Source: a virus. From it: DNA of 37,931 nucleotides. Position 1 is the stretch's first letter. Each line of letters starts with the position of its first letter. The notes beneath the pieces were generated by a model that ran no database searches, was not told where the DNA came from, and was given only the letters and a program-made list of their open reading frames with translations. The position numbers and the translations under genes are program-made. The stretch is from positions 1 to 37,931 of the IMG/VR virus record IMGVR_UViG_3300034378_000015. One strand, given 5' to 3'. Positions 16,632-25,180 of the stretch are shown piece by piece.

Positions 16632-16695
16632 TATCCACCGCCTTTGCCTTTGCGGAAGGTTGCGTAACCGCCCGCCTATTGGGTGACTTACTCAT
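16537..16695 (-). CDS. Overlapping 52-codon frame before the tail chaperone
   Basis: An ATG at 16695 with AAAGGGGAAGC upstream, the best ribosome site in this junction, opens a 52-residue Lys/Ser/Gly-rich frame. The final 95 bases overlap the GTG-started gene in the +1 frame. Tail chaperones are often made as two frameshift-related products, but no classic slippery heptamer is visible here. It could instead mark the true start of the chaperone, with an indel in the sequence. Confidence 0.35.
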   Translation of the reverse strand: MSKSPNRRAVTQPSAKAKAVDSGKRKPRAKTSLRTRGSGNTGTESGGDNANA

Positions 16696-16722
16696 TGCTT
16701 CCCCTTTCAGCCCCTATGGGCT

Positions 16723-17403
16723 TTACATCTTTGATAGATTCTTGAATACCGCAATGCTACCGGTTGCATATGCCGTATTCTCTTGCGCTTCACTTGATCC
16801 CGCGCTTTTTGTCCATCCGGTATCTTCGCTTGCGCCCGGTGCGCCCGCGCAACCAACGAAATCATCGGTTGCTTCCACACGCCCGCCGTGAACGTCCTTG
16901 CAAGCTTCGTTGCCGTCGGAATCAAGCACCTTCACAACCGTTACCGAAGCTGTCGCACTCGATCCAACAAGCTTTGAATTGGTATCAACAGTTGCGCCGA
17001 TCTTCGTTGCTTTACGCTCTCCGCTAATTTCCAAATCGGAAGGATCGTATTTTTGTACGGATGTATCCGCCGCGCTTGTGCTTTCGCCGGTAATCGTGAT
17101 TGTTGGCCTTTCTTTGTTGCTAGTAGCAACTTCAATTGACGTAATCACCTTGCCGCCAATCACCTTGCCAAGCCGGAAATCAACGCCCGCCGTTGTGTCA
17201 TAAAACACTAACGCCGTATCATGGCAACTTTGATATGTGGCAACAATCGCGTTCGTCGTATCGTGCATTGTGGATTCATTCACATCACCGTTTGAATCTT
17301 CGCATTGCGCTTCCGTTGCGCTTGAATCATGCGGCGTTGCACTCTGAATCTTGATGTGAGTATCGGCAAACCCCCAAGGATCGGTGTCAACTCCAAAACT
17401 CAT
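16723..17403 (-). CDS. Probable major tail tube protein
   Basis: A 226-residue Ser/Thr/Asp-rich beta protein located upstream of the chaperone and tape-measure genes, the expected slot for the tail tube subunit. It has no signal sequence, and a good ribosome site (AAAGGAAG) precedes the ATG. Features such as GKVITSIEVATSNKERPTIT resemble tail-tube beta sandwiches. The assignment rests on gene order and composition, since tube proteins diverge quickly. Confidence 0.6.
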   Translation of the reverse strand: MSFGVDTDPWGFADTHIKIQSATPHDSSATEAQCEDSNGDVNESTMHDTTNAIVATYQSCHDTALVFYDTTAGVDFRLGKVIGGKVITSIEVATSNKERPTITITGESTSAADTSVQKYDPSDLEISGERKATKIGATVDTNSKLVGSSATASVTVVKVLDSDGNEACKDVHGGRVEATDDFVGCAGAPGASEDTGWTKSAGSSEAQENTAYATGSIAVFKNLSKM

Positions 17404-17420
17404 TTCACACTTCCTTTCGT

Positions 17421-18053
17421 TTACGGGGCACTTTCAGTAAGCCCCTTAATTTCCTTCATTAGTCTTTTTCCAACCATTTCCCGCAAACCTTCAAGCCCAC
17501 GATCATTTTCCGGCACGGCCATGAAGCTTGCCATTGTGCCGCCAACATCAATACCCCGGTTCGTTATATCTTTTAACCAATACGCCCACGAAACGCGCTG
17601 TTGTGCATGCCGCCCATCCTTCGTATCAATGCCATAACTTTGCACATATTCAACTTCCCGCCCGTTGTCATGTTCATACAACAACAACATCAACATCAAG
17701 CTTGGCGTGCCCAAAAAAAAGTTGTCTTTGTTTAAGTGCCTGCATATCTTTACCACATCGTAAATCACTTGCCGTTCAATCACCGGCAATTCGATTGTCG
17801 TATATACCGGGCAACCAAGTAAATTCAACTCCGTGAAATGATCCGCAACACCCGGCCCGGCATCCCACGTTTTGAGATATTTCCAAGAATGCAATTCAAA
17901 GAACCGTGCCCAATGCCCGCGCACGGATGGATAAAAGACATAATCATTATTCAAACCCCAAATTTCCGTCCCTTCGCAATATCGTAATATATCATGCCGT
18001 CTTTCCAATCCGCTTTGACCCATCCCAAGAATCGTAATCCGTCGCTTGTCCAT
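17421..18053 (-). CDS. Rossmann-like phage protein of the FELH type
   Basis: A 210-residue protein beginning with a nucleotide-binding-like strand and loop (ITILGMGQSGL), then EIWGLNNDYVF (about residue 31) and WARFFELHSW (about 50). These three elements recur in a family of phage proteins of unknown function, usually near structural genes. The second half has LGTPSLMLMLLLYEH and YGIDTKDGRHAQQ. The start at 18053 is preferred over 18062 for ribosome-site spacing. A sugar- or nucleotide-handling activity is possible; nothing shows a substrate. Confidence 0.6.
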   Translation of the reverse strand: MDKRRITILGMGQSGLERRHDILRYCEGTEIWGLNNDYVFYPSVRGHWARFFELHSWKYLKTWDAGPGVADHFTELNLLGCPVYTTIELPVIERQVIYDVVKICRHLNKDNFFLGTPSLMLMLLLYEHDNGREVEYVQSYGIDTKDGRHAQQRVSWAYWLKDITNRGIDVGGTMASFMAVPENDRGLEGLREMVGKRLMKEIKGLTESAP

Positions 18054-18072
18054 CCTTTCCATCCTTTCCCGT

Positions 18073-18543
18073 TTATGGCTGTACTGTGAAAATTGCCTGT
18101 ACCGGCAATTCGTAAAGCCAAATTACCTTTTCGCCCCCTTCTGTTTGATCTTCTTTGAGCTTGTAAATATTCGATTGCAATAACGCTTCCTGTGTCCACA
18201 CAAACCGCGTTATGCCGGAAAGCGTACCGCTTGGCAACGGAAGCCCGGCCCGCAATTCGCCGTCAAAAGTTTGCGCAAGTGCCCGCGTCTTGAATACACC
18301 GCGAATGCTGCCGTTGCGCATCCATTCGCCGCATCCGCCCGGTTCGTCAATATTGAAATCATCAAGCCGATCATTGCCGCCGGAAAGCATGAAGGCAAAA
18401 ATACGGCTTTGCGATAGATCAAGATTCTTTGGAAGCTTACCAAGAAAAGCATCCGTATCTTCCGTTGCCGAATACAGCGCAACAAGCCAATCGAAAATTT
18501 CGCGTTCGGCATCCGACCATGCTGTTTGAATCGTTCCGGCCAT
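18073..18543 (-). CDS. Head-tail connector or tail terminator candidate
   Basis: A 156-residue protein with an N-terminal helix (SDAEREIFDWLVALYSAT) and several beta strands. Its size and position, after a minor tail gene and before the tail tube, suit a tail terminator. The start shares one base with the previous stop (TAATG). No family motif is decisive. Confidence 0.6.
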   Translation of the reverse strand: MAGTIQTAWSDAEREIFDWLVALYSATEDTDAFLGKLPKNLDLSQSRIFAFMLSGGNDRLDDFNIDEPGGCGEWMRNGSIRGVFKTRALAQTFDGELRAGLPLPSGTLSGITRFVWTQEALLQSNIYKLKEDQTEGGEKVIWLYELPVQAIFTVQP

Positions 18544-19370
18544 TACAATTGCATCCCTGTATTAAATTGATCTATAAGACGTTGCAAACGCACATTGATT
18601 CCATCAAAAATATCTTTTTGCCGCTTGTAAATGAAATCATTCATTATACCGGTATCTTCATATTTCGCCACCGCATATGGCACGGAATTCGTTGCGGCAA
18701 TATATCCATTTCCATCATATCCACTTCCATCCTTTCGCATTGCAACAGTAAGACGCCCCAGGTTCAATTGGACATCTTTTTCTGCCCGTTTCATTACCCA
18801 AGACGGAATACGAATACCGCGCCCAACCATATCCGCCAACTTTTGCCCAGCAATAACCCATCCGGCTTTTAATTTCGCAACGTCGGCATGTAATCGCCGC
18901 CGAAAGCGATTGAAAGAAATGCGCGGAACATACATCTTGTTAAAGAATTTCCATTCACCAACAGTTGCAACAATCCGGCCCCTATATCGCACGCGCCCTC
19001 CGTAGCGCCCGGCTTTGATTCTGTGCCGCCTCCAAAAACCTTCCATTCGCCTTTCATTGCCTTCAAGATTGAAAATTACCGACGACGGCAATTCGCCGGT
19101 GCTGAAATCATCTTCAAAAAATTGCAATACCGGGCGTTGATCTATCTTCACAAAAAGCTTGTTCAAATCCCGATCAATTGCCTTCCGACCTTGCGGCGCG
19201 CTTTTGGGCAATGGCACTTTCGCGCTCATAAGATCTTGCATCAACAACCGCATTTGATCGGCATAAACATCACGCACAGTAATACCGGTTTGCTTTGCAA
19301 TTTTTTCCAACCGCATTGCAAGCGTTACCGCTTCCTTATTATCAAGATCAATTGCAAAATCAATCGGCAT
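18543..19370 (-). CDS. Minor tail or connector protein
   Basis: A 275-residue basic protein, with helices at both ends and an Arg/Lys-rich centre (RRHRIKAGRYGGRVRYRGR near residue 115). The C-terminal part holds VPYAVAKYEDTG, which resembles the conserved core of gp10-like neck proteins. It lies between the small joining protein and the terminator candidate. The role is inferred from order only. Confidence 0.6.
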   Translation of the reverse strand: MPIDFAIDLDNKEAVTLAMRLEKIAKQTGITVRDVYADQMRLLMQDLMSAKVPLPKSAPQGRKAIDRDLNKLFVKIDQRPVLQFFEDDFSTGELPSSVIFNLEGNERRMEGFWRRHRIKAGRYGGRVRYRGRIVATVGEWKFFNKMYVPRISFNRFRRRLHADVAKLKAGWVIAGQKLADMVGRGIRIPSWVMKRAEKDVQLNLGRLTVAMRKDGSGYDGNGYIAATNSVPYAVAKYEDTGIMNDFIYKRQKDIFDGINVRLQRLIDQFNTGMQL

Positions 19371-19371
19371 C

Positions 19372-19689
19372 TTATGTATCCCGCCTTAATGTCAAAACAA
19401 CATGCACGCCGTTTTCGTTTACGTCTTGCACAAAAACCTTTTCGCCGTCAATTTCAACCGTTTCGCGTTGCCCCGGCAATGTGCCGTCGCTGAAATCGCT
19501 ATACTTGGCAACAAACTCAAATTCCTTGGTGAAGTATTCGCCTTCCAGTTCAACAACGTGTGTATCCATATCCGGCCCGTGTGTGCCGATGATCGTTTGG
19601 GAATTGAAGGAAAGCACGGCGGAAATGTTGCCGGTTGCAAAGGCAATATCGCGTTCGGCCATTGCCTTAATATCGGTGTCAACACCCAT
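19372..19689 (-). CDS. Small head-tail joining protein
   Basis: A 105-residue mainly beta protein with a helical start (IKAMAERDIAFATG) followed by strands and a closing GVHVVLTLRRD. It follows the capsid block after a hairpin and begins the connector series. Its size matches head-tail joining proteins such as the lambda FII type. The ribosome site is AAGGGCG. Confidence 0.6.
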   Translation of the reverse strand: MGVDTDIKAMAERDIAFATGNISAVLSFNSQTIIGTHGPDMDTHVVELEGEYFTKEFEFVAKYSDFSDGTLPGQRETVEIDGEKVFVQDVNENGVHVVLTLRRDT

Positions 19690-19705
19690 ATCGCGCCCTT
19701 AGAAA

Positions 19706-19737
19706 GCGGGCGCAACAGTATGAACCGCCGCGCCCGC
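19706..19737 (-). terminator. GC-rich hairpin after the decoration gene
   Basis: GCGGGCGC and GCGCCCGC form an 8-bp perfect stem with a 16-base loop, followed on the minus strand by TTTCT. It lies in the 95-bp gap downstream of the DUF2190/fibre gene. It looks like a weak terminator or attenuator that could set capsid gene expression above that of connector genes. The U-tract is short, so termination may be partial. Confidence 0.5.
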
Positions 19738-19784
19738 CGAAACCGACGGGAAGGATGGACAAACCCGCCGCCGCCAAGTTCACT

Positions 19785-20615
19785 TTAGTTGCTTGTGAAT
19801 GCAGTAATCACGCCATTGGCAATGGTAATGTCAAAGTTCGTGACGCTGCTGTAGTTCGTGCTGATACCGCTTCCAAGCCCGATGCTTGTACGCGCCGTTG
19901 CGCCGGATTCGGCAATCCACGTTGTACCATTGCCAACGATGAAATTGCTGTCATTGGTTGACAACGCCGCGATTGCCGCAAGTCTTGCGTTATATGCTTG
20001 CACATCCGATCCAATCGCAACACCAAGCGTTGTACGCATTGCGCCTACATTGGCATCATCCACAACCGTTCTTGCCGCTGCCGTGAAGTCGCAAACCGCC
20101 GCCGTGCCGCTACCGGTGAAATACGGAAGCTTGTTCGTCGCACTCGTAAGCCCGGCCAAAGCCGCAAGTTCCGCATCGTAAGCTTGCACATCCACACCGA
20201 CAATCACTTGCCGGAAAGGTGGATTAAGCCACACTTGAAGCTTCGTTGTCGCGCTTGTGGTTGTCTTGGCTTCCATTGCCGTGCCAATGTATTTATCCGC
20301 CGTTGCCGTTTCCGTAACAACTTCATTGGAAGAATCCCAATAAAGCTTATCGCCAACGGTAATCGTTTCATTGGTTTGAAGCGTCAAGTCCCAAATACCG
20401 TCAAGCTTCACAACCCCGGCATCCCCTGTGCTTATATCCGTTACCGCAATGCCGTATTGATCCCCAATATCAACAACATCACCCGCCGTAAGATCGCTTG
20501 CCGCCGTATATATGACATATCCGGGTTTCCGCACAAAGTTCATTGCGCCGAAAGCAAGCCCACCAACCATTGCAACAACGATCAAGCCCACGATCCATTT
20601 ACCAATCTTCTTCAT
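19785..20615 (-). CDS. DUF2190 decoration protein fused to fibre repeats
   Basis: A 276-residue protein. Residues 1-26 (KIGKWIVGLIVVAMVGGLAFG) are a signal or membrane segment. Residues about 30-125 fit DUF2190 (AASDLTAGDVVDIGD, KLYWDSSNEVVT), a family found next to capsid genes and linked to decoration. Residues about 130-265 hold fibre-type repeats, with VQAY(D/N)A(E/R)LAA at about 130 and 193, and an ending NFDITIANGVITAF. The start at 20615 has AGGAG upstream. Decoration plus fibre plus a signal sequence in one chain is unusual. Confidence 0.78.
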   Translation of the reverse strand: MKKIGKWIVGLIVVAMVGGLAFGAMNFVRKPGYVIYTAASDLTAGDVVDIGDQYGIAVTDISTGDAGVVKLDGIWDLTLQTNETITVGDKLYWDSSNEVVTETATADKYIGTAMEAKTTTSATTKLQVWLNPPFRQVIVGVDVQAYDAELAALAGLTSATNKLPYFTGSGTAAVCDFTAAARTVVDDANVGAMRTTLGVAIGSDVQAYNARLAAIAALSTNDSNFIVGNGTTWIAESGATARTSIGLGSGISTNYSSVTNFDITIANGVITAFTSN

Positions 20616-20649
20616 TTCTTCGTTTCTCCTATTATTTGATTCTTGTGAA

Positions 20650-20675
20650 GGGGTTGCGTTGACCGGCGCAACCCC
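20650..20675 (-). terminator. 9-bp perfect hairpin after the capsid gene
   Basis: GGGGTTGCG and CGCAACCCC pair perfectly around an 8-base loop, between the capsid stop and the ribosome site of the decoration gene. The following bases are TTCAC, so it is not a strong intrinsic terminator. It may be a processing or partial-termination element that separates capsid and decoration levels. Confidence 0.5.
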
Positions 20676-20685
20676 ATTATTTCCG

Positions 20686-22917
20686 TTAGCTTGTTGCCTC
20701 TTCGCGCTGACCGCCTTTCCAATCAACGGCCTTTGCAACGGCATCCATGCGCACCTTGTATGTGCGCCCATCCGCCGCGCTTCCGGTATTGACGGTTTCT
20801 TCCATGAACGGCGTTGTGTTTCCGTCCAAGAACGCAACTTCCATTACCGGCGCAATATTCGGATTCGCAAACCCGTAATAATACACCGTGCTATATCCGG
20901 TGAAGTTTGAATCTTCCAAGCTTGGCTCAATAACCATCTTGGCAATATTCTTTAGCGGGTTGACCCCTTCAACCCCATCACCAAACGAGCTTGTGCCCAG
21001 TACCGCTGCCGGATATTCCCATCCCGTAGACGGCACAAGCAATATTGCAAGCCGCACACGCAATTTCAGTTGTTCCTCTGCCGCAACATCGGCATGCTGA
21101 AACGCGGATTGCTGCATCATCTTCGTTGCCATGTTGCCGATACCGGCCCGCGCATGTGCAATCGAATCAAACTTGTGGTCGGCATCATCCGTGTTATTGG
21201 CATGCGCTGTTGAGAACAACGCATTCCCATCCGCCATGTTGCCGTTTGCCAGCAAGTGGATAACTGCAAGGTCGTTCGGAAGAATTGCCGCAACCATGCC
21301 CATACTTCGCGGTATGCCCGTAAAGGCATCAAGATCATCATTGATGATTGCTTGCCGCGAAAGATTGAACAGCTTGCCATACGTCAACAGCGTGAACACT
21401 TCGCGCTGCTCTGCAAACTTCGTCATGTTGTAGCCTTCACCTTCACGCACAAGTTCGAGTTTGCCAGCATGTGACAATTTCAGCCGCGAAGCCTGTTTGA
21501 AGTCTGCAACGCTTCCAATCTTGCACCATTCCCTATAGGTTGTTTCCGCAAGTTCTGCGCCCGCAAGCATTTCCTTGTTGATTACATTCGCCAAAATATA
21601 CGGGAAATCTGACGTTGTAACCGTTATATCCTCATTTGCCCGAAGTTGAAATGTTGAGAATTTCGGCCCTTGTTCAAAGCCGATCCTAACCATTTCATGC
21701 TTGTTTGCCGGTATGGGGATGTTCGCCCGCTGCAAACAATCTTCCAACAGTCGCATCAGACTCCAACCGGACATATCTTCCCCGCCCGCCTTGCTCACAT
21801 CTTCGGGAATATTCGGGCATCCACTCCGAATCATCAGTGAATGAACCGCCGCCTGCGCAAACGAATCCCGCCCATCTTGCGTTACTTTCACTTTATGTTC
21901 GGGCGGATTTTTCTGCCGATCTTCCGCCGCTGCAAGTGCAAGGTCTTTGGCTTGCTCAACCGTTCCGCCGCGTTCGACAAGCTCCGAAACATCAACGCCA
22001 AACTTCTTCCCAATCTCGTTGATTTCCTTTGCCCGTTCCCGTTCGGCTTGAATCATGCGTTGCACATCATCTTCCGTAACCCCATCCGCCTTTTTCGGTT
22101 CGGGTTCCTGCGCCGCACGCTTCACCGCACCTTGTGGCGGCGTTTCCGGCTCATCGGCTACTTCCGTTCCGATTGCCCCTTCACCTTCAACCAACACCCG
22201 GAATTTATCATCCGGTAATTCAACCGTGATGATTTCCCCGGCCTTCCCGCGCTCACAATCCTTTGTGAGCTTGATTTTCCGCATCTTCATCGTGACCTTT
22301 CCTCCCGTTGTTTTTTGGCCCGGATCGGACACATTACCCGCGCCGCTTCTTCCTACACCAACCGACGGATCAGCCGGAATCGGTGTAAGGCTTGCTTCCA
22401 ACGCTTCCCAATTCGTTGCAAGCCATGTGCCCGCCGGATAATCACGTCCTTTGTAATCCCCATCTTCCGCAAAATACATCCATTGCTTCACAATGAAACC
22501 AACCGAAACGCCGCGCAAAACCCCATCATCAACTTCCTGTTTCGTTTCTTGCGCCGCATCCGTCGTTGCAAATCGTATCGTTGCCCGGCCTTTGCGCTCT
22601 TTGGTATCAAGCCAAACCATTTCGGCAACGCCCACAATCCGGTTCGGATCGTGATTCTTCAACACGCTTCCCACTTCGGCAAAACGTGTAAAAACTACAT
22701 CCCCTTCTTCATGCGAAAGCACTTCATCTTCGCCCCATACCCGCACCGGCAATTCACTTGAAAAGCTCAAATCGTAAGTATCATCCGAATTCGCAGCAAT
22801 CCGGCCTTGCACCGGTTCCGTCCAACGCTTTTCCGGGTTTGGATCGGAATAAAGCTTTACACCGGCAACATCACTTTCCACTTCCCGCGCCTTATCGCTC
22901 AAACGTCTATGTTTCAT
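20686..22917 (-). CDS. Prohead protease-scaffold-major capsid polyprotein
   Basis: A 743-residue chain. Residues about 45-200 are an S78-like prohead protease, with His in LKNHDPNRIVG (about 88) and Ser in LRGVSVGF (about 137). Residues about 210-340 hold a basic start, a beta segment and a charged coiled coil (scaffold-like). Residues about 370-735 match gpT-like major capsid proteins (FPYILANVINKEMLAGAELA, LFSTAHANN). A strong GGAGGAAAGG before an in-frame ATG at 22290 suggests that a 534-residue scaffold-capsid product is also made. It overlaps the upstream gene by four bases. Confidence 0.92.
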   Translation of the reverse strand: MKHRRLSDKAREVESDVAGVKLYSDPNPEKRWTEPVQGRIAANSDDTYDLSFSSELPVRVWGEDEVLSHEEGDVVFTRFAEVGSVLKNHDPNRIVGVAEMVWLDTKERKGRATIRFATTDAAQETKQEVDDGVLRGVSVGFIVKQWMYFAEDGDYKGRDYPAGTWLATNWEALEASLTPIPADPSVGVGRSGAGNVSDPGQKTTGGKVTMKMRKIKLTKDCERGKAGEIITVELPDDKFRVLVEGEGAIGTEVADEPETPPQGAVKRAAQEPEPKKADGVTEDDVQRMIQAERERAKEINEIGKKFGVDVSELVERGGTVEQAKDLALAAAEDRQKNPPEHKVKVTQDGRDSFAQAAVHSLMIRSGCPNIPEDVSKAGGEDMSGWSLMRLLEDCLQRANIPIPANKHEMVRIGFEQGPKFSTFQLRANEDITVTTSDFPYILANVINKEMLAGAELAETTYREWCKIGSVADFKQASRLKLSHAGKLELVREGEGYNMTKFAEQREVFTLLTYGKLFNLSRQAIINDDLDAFTGIPRSMGMVAAILPNDLAVIHLLANGNMADGNALFSTAHANNTDDADHKFDSIAHARAGIGNMATKMMQQSAFQHADVAAEEQLKLRVRLAILLVPSTGWEYPAAVLGTSSFGDGVEGVNPLKNIAKMVIEPSLEDSNFTGYSTVYYYGFANPNIAPVMEVAFLDGNTTPFMEETVNTGSAADGRTYKVRMDAVAKAVDWKGGQREEATS
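22290..22306 (-). promoter_or_regulatory. Internal ribosome site inside the protease-capsid gene
   Basis: On the minus strand GGGAGGAAAGG is followed by TCACG and then ATG (22290-22288), in frame with the capsid part. This is among the best Shine-Dalgarno sites in the window. It lies exactly between the protease and scaffold-like regions, so it could give capsid subunits in excess over the protease fusion. Confidence 0.65.
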
Positions 22918-23195
22918 TTTGGCCTTCCCCGAATAAACATGATGGAATACACCTTGCCTTCTTTTTTAATTACAAGCGAAACGTAACTGAATTTGTTGTT
23001 GTTCGGGTCAAATTGCCGCCAACGCAATTGCGTTTCATTCTCATCAAGCCCATCCGTGTAATACGGTTTGCCGGTTGTTGAATCCTTGTGCGTTTTCAGC
23101 CAATTTTTGCTTTCGGCTTTTGTCCAAAATTTCTTGTTGAACACAACGCTTTGCGTGTGGTCTTTATCCGGCGGCTTCCTTCCGACAACGGGCAT
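22914..23195 (-). CDS. Small head-region protein
   Basis: A 93-residue protein with SVVFNKKFWTKAESKNWLK, then a strand with LRWRQFDPNN and a closing YSIMFIRGR. This pattern (a Trp-rich helix followed by an RWRQ strand) is known next to prohead proteases in many phages, but its role is not established. The start at 23195 overlaps the portal stop (TAATG), and GGAAGGGG lies upstream. Confidence 0.75.
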   Translation of the reverse strand: MPVVGRKPPDKDHTQSVVFNKKFWTKAESKNWLKTHKDSTTGKPYYTDGLDENETQLRWRQFDPNNNKFSYVSLVIKKEGKVYSIMFIRGRPK

Positions 23196-24859
23196 TAGTT
23201 CAATTCCCCTTCCAAGCACGCGCCAACTTCATTTTCAAAAGCACGGCTTGCATCATCATCTTGCGCGGAAAAGCCTTTTGCGTCATTGCCAGCTTCTTCT
23301 TTGCCAGCTTCAATTTCTGTATTTAGTCCAAGCCGTTCCTTCTCGCGCATGATTTTGCCTGCAAGCCGCAAATTCTGTTGCCATTCCTTGCCGCCGAATG
23401 AAGCTTCATCGGCAAGCGTTGTAACAAACGATTTCATTGATTGATCTTGTGCCCGGATTTCCTGCAACGGATTGATCCCGCGTGCCCATCCCGAAGGCAA
23501 CCACGAATGCCGCTGCCAACGCTTCGGCTCAATAAAATATCCCGGCGCGATAACCGCCGCCGAAGCAACCGCAACATCCATCCATTTGCGGAATGTGGGC
23601 GAAAGGGCTTTCCCGGCAAACTTCTTCGATAATCGCCGGTATCCTTGAATGTCCATGTTTTCCGCTTGCCGCCCGCCCGCGAAAGTCGTGCGCCGTGTGT
23701 CGCGGGTCAAGCTTGTATAACTCAAACCGTATTCAATGCCCGTACCAATCGCATTCAATTGATCGTTCACAAACATTTCATACGCCGTTTCCGGTGCGCT
23801 TGGCGAAACCGTATCAACCTTTGTTCCTTCCGGCACTTGCCCGATTATGCCCGGCGCAAGATTCGCCAAAATGTTGCCGTCGGCATCAACCGGGAAACCA
23901 TTTGAATTTTGATCGCCGGAACTATCATCATCCTTGAAGAAGCCGCCGCCTTCCGTTCCTGAAATAAGCACACCAAACAACGCGGCAATCTTGCTTCGGA
24001 TCAATTGCGCATTGCTGTATTCGCCAAGCTGAAATAGCTTATCGGTAACACCGGCGAAGAATGGAATGCCGCGCATTTGAAGCGGGAAGCGTTTTGAAAA
24101 TACATGGATCATATCTTCCGCCGGTACGCGCACGCTATGTGTCTTTGTCTGCATTTTCGGATCAGTATGCACGGTTGAATAAACCCAATACGCAACCGGC
24201 TTCCATGTAAGCTTGTCATATTCCACGCCAAGGAAAACGCCGTTGCCGGTATCCGGGTTTTTCGTCGTATTGGTATCAAGTTGATCCGCGCTTATGATCT
24301 GCAACCGGAATGGCACAACATCAAAGCTTTTATCAACGATCATCCTTATGAACACTTCACCGTCAATGATCCATCGGCGCAACAGCAAATCTTGCGTATC
24401 AAACCACGATTCCGGCGCGGTATCGCTTGCATTCAAAATCACATCATCACCCCAAAGCCCGAAAACATCTTCAACATAATCGTTGAAGGAATCCATTTCT
24501 TCTTTTTCGGCCTTGCCGGTTTCGGGGTTCTGCACCATGTGAACAACCGCCATTTGCAAATCAAAGCCGGTTCCGATCACATAGTTGAGAAATGAATTGA
24601 TTGCGCCGCCAACGTGCGGGTTGTTCGATTCAAGCCAACGGCTCCGATTGCGCATCCGAGCAAGTTCGGAAGTAAGGATTGTGTTTATGCCTTGGCTTGT
24701 GACAACCCAATTGGCGTTTGTCCGGTCTTGCTCGGCGGCTTTGAACGCGGCCCGCGCCTGCATTTCAAGAAAGCGGAAAGCCCGTTCCTGCTCGGAAGCC
24801 GTGCGCACCGTTGTGCGGATTTGATGGTTGTGTTGATCGTAAAGGATTACATCTTTCAT
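23195..24859 (-). CDS. Portal protein (lambda gpB-like)
   Basis: A 554-residue protein of the lambda-type portal family. Recognisable segments are RWLESNNPHVGGAINSF (about 70), the WIIDGEVFIRM strand, HVFSKRFPLQMRGIPFF (about 250) and SLTRDTRRTTFAGGRQAEN (about 380). It forms the dodecameric gate of the head for DNA entry and tail attachment. The Gly/Asp-rich C-terminal tail is acidic. The start at 24859 overlaps the gpW-like stop (ATGA), which is preferred over 24886. Confidence 0.92.
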   Translation of the reverse strand: MKDVILYDQHNHQIRTTVRTASEQERAFRFLEMQARAAFKAAEQDRTNANWVVTSQGINTILTSELARMRNRSRWLESNNPHVGGAINSFLNYVIGTGFDLQMAVVHMVQNPETGKAEKEEMDSFNDYVEDVFGLWGDDVILNASDTAPESWFDTQDLLLRRWIIDGEVFIRMIVDKSFDVVPFRLQIISADQLDTNTTKNPDTGNGVFLGVEYDKLTWKPVAYWVYSTVHTDPKMQTKTHSVRVPAEDMIHVFSKRFPLQMRGIPFFAGVTDKLFQLGEYSNAQLIRSKIAALFGVLISGTEGGGFFKDDDSSGDQNSNGFPVDADGNILANLAPGIIGQVPEGTKVDTVSPSAPETAYEMFVNDQLNAIGTGIEYGLSYTSLTRDTRRTTFAGGRQAENMDIQGYRRLSKKFAGKALSPTFRKWMDVAVASAAVIAPGYFIEPKRWQRHSWLPSGWARGINPLQEIRAQDQSMKSFVTTLADEASFGGKEWQQNLRLAGKIMREKERLGLNTEIEAGKEEAGNDAKGFSAQDDDASRAFENEVGACLEGELN

Positions 24860-25080
24860 ATCGCCGCCGCACGGTACAATTGCCACTTGCCGGATTCGCT
24901 GCCGGGAGTAAGTGCGTTGATCTTACCTTGCACAAAAGAGAGAAGCCGCCGCTGTTGGTCAAGATTGGAGTAAGAGAAGGTTTGCCCCGCCATTGTGTAT
25001 GACGCGACATGAACGCCATTGGCCCAATCAGCAACAATCTTAGCTTCCAAAGCTTCCCATGTGGAAACAGCAATCGCCAT
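24856..25080 (-). CDS. gpW-like head-tail joining protein
   Basis: A 74-residue protein with STWEALEAKIVADW, the strand pair ASYTMAGQTFSYS and a final helix. This helix-hairpin-helix pattern and the position just before the portal match the lambda W family, which stabilises packaged heads. A candidate promoter lies 31-60 bases upstream of its start codon. Confidence 0.75.
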   Translation of the reverse strand: MAIAVSTWEALEAKIVADWANGVHVASYTMAGQTFSYSNLDQQRRLLSFVQGKINALTPGSESGKWQLYRAAAI

Positions 25081-25110
25081 TCATACCCACTTTCCCCATC
25101 CTTTGCGGGA

Positions 25111-25140
25111 AGTTTACGGCATGAACGGCGATTTCGTCAA
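25111..25140 (-). promoter_or_regulatory. Candidate promoter before the head genes
   Basis: On the minus strand TTGACG (25140-25135) and TAAACT (25116-25111) are separated by 18 bases: five and four matches to the sigma70 consensus. They lie in the 100-bp gap before the gpW-like gene, one of the few gaps in this block. The AT-rich sequence at 25141-25180 could serve as an upstream element. Confidence 0.4.
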
Positions 25141-25180
25141 AAGCTTTAGGGTTATTTTGTAGCAAAAATCAATTGCAAAA

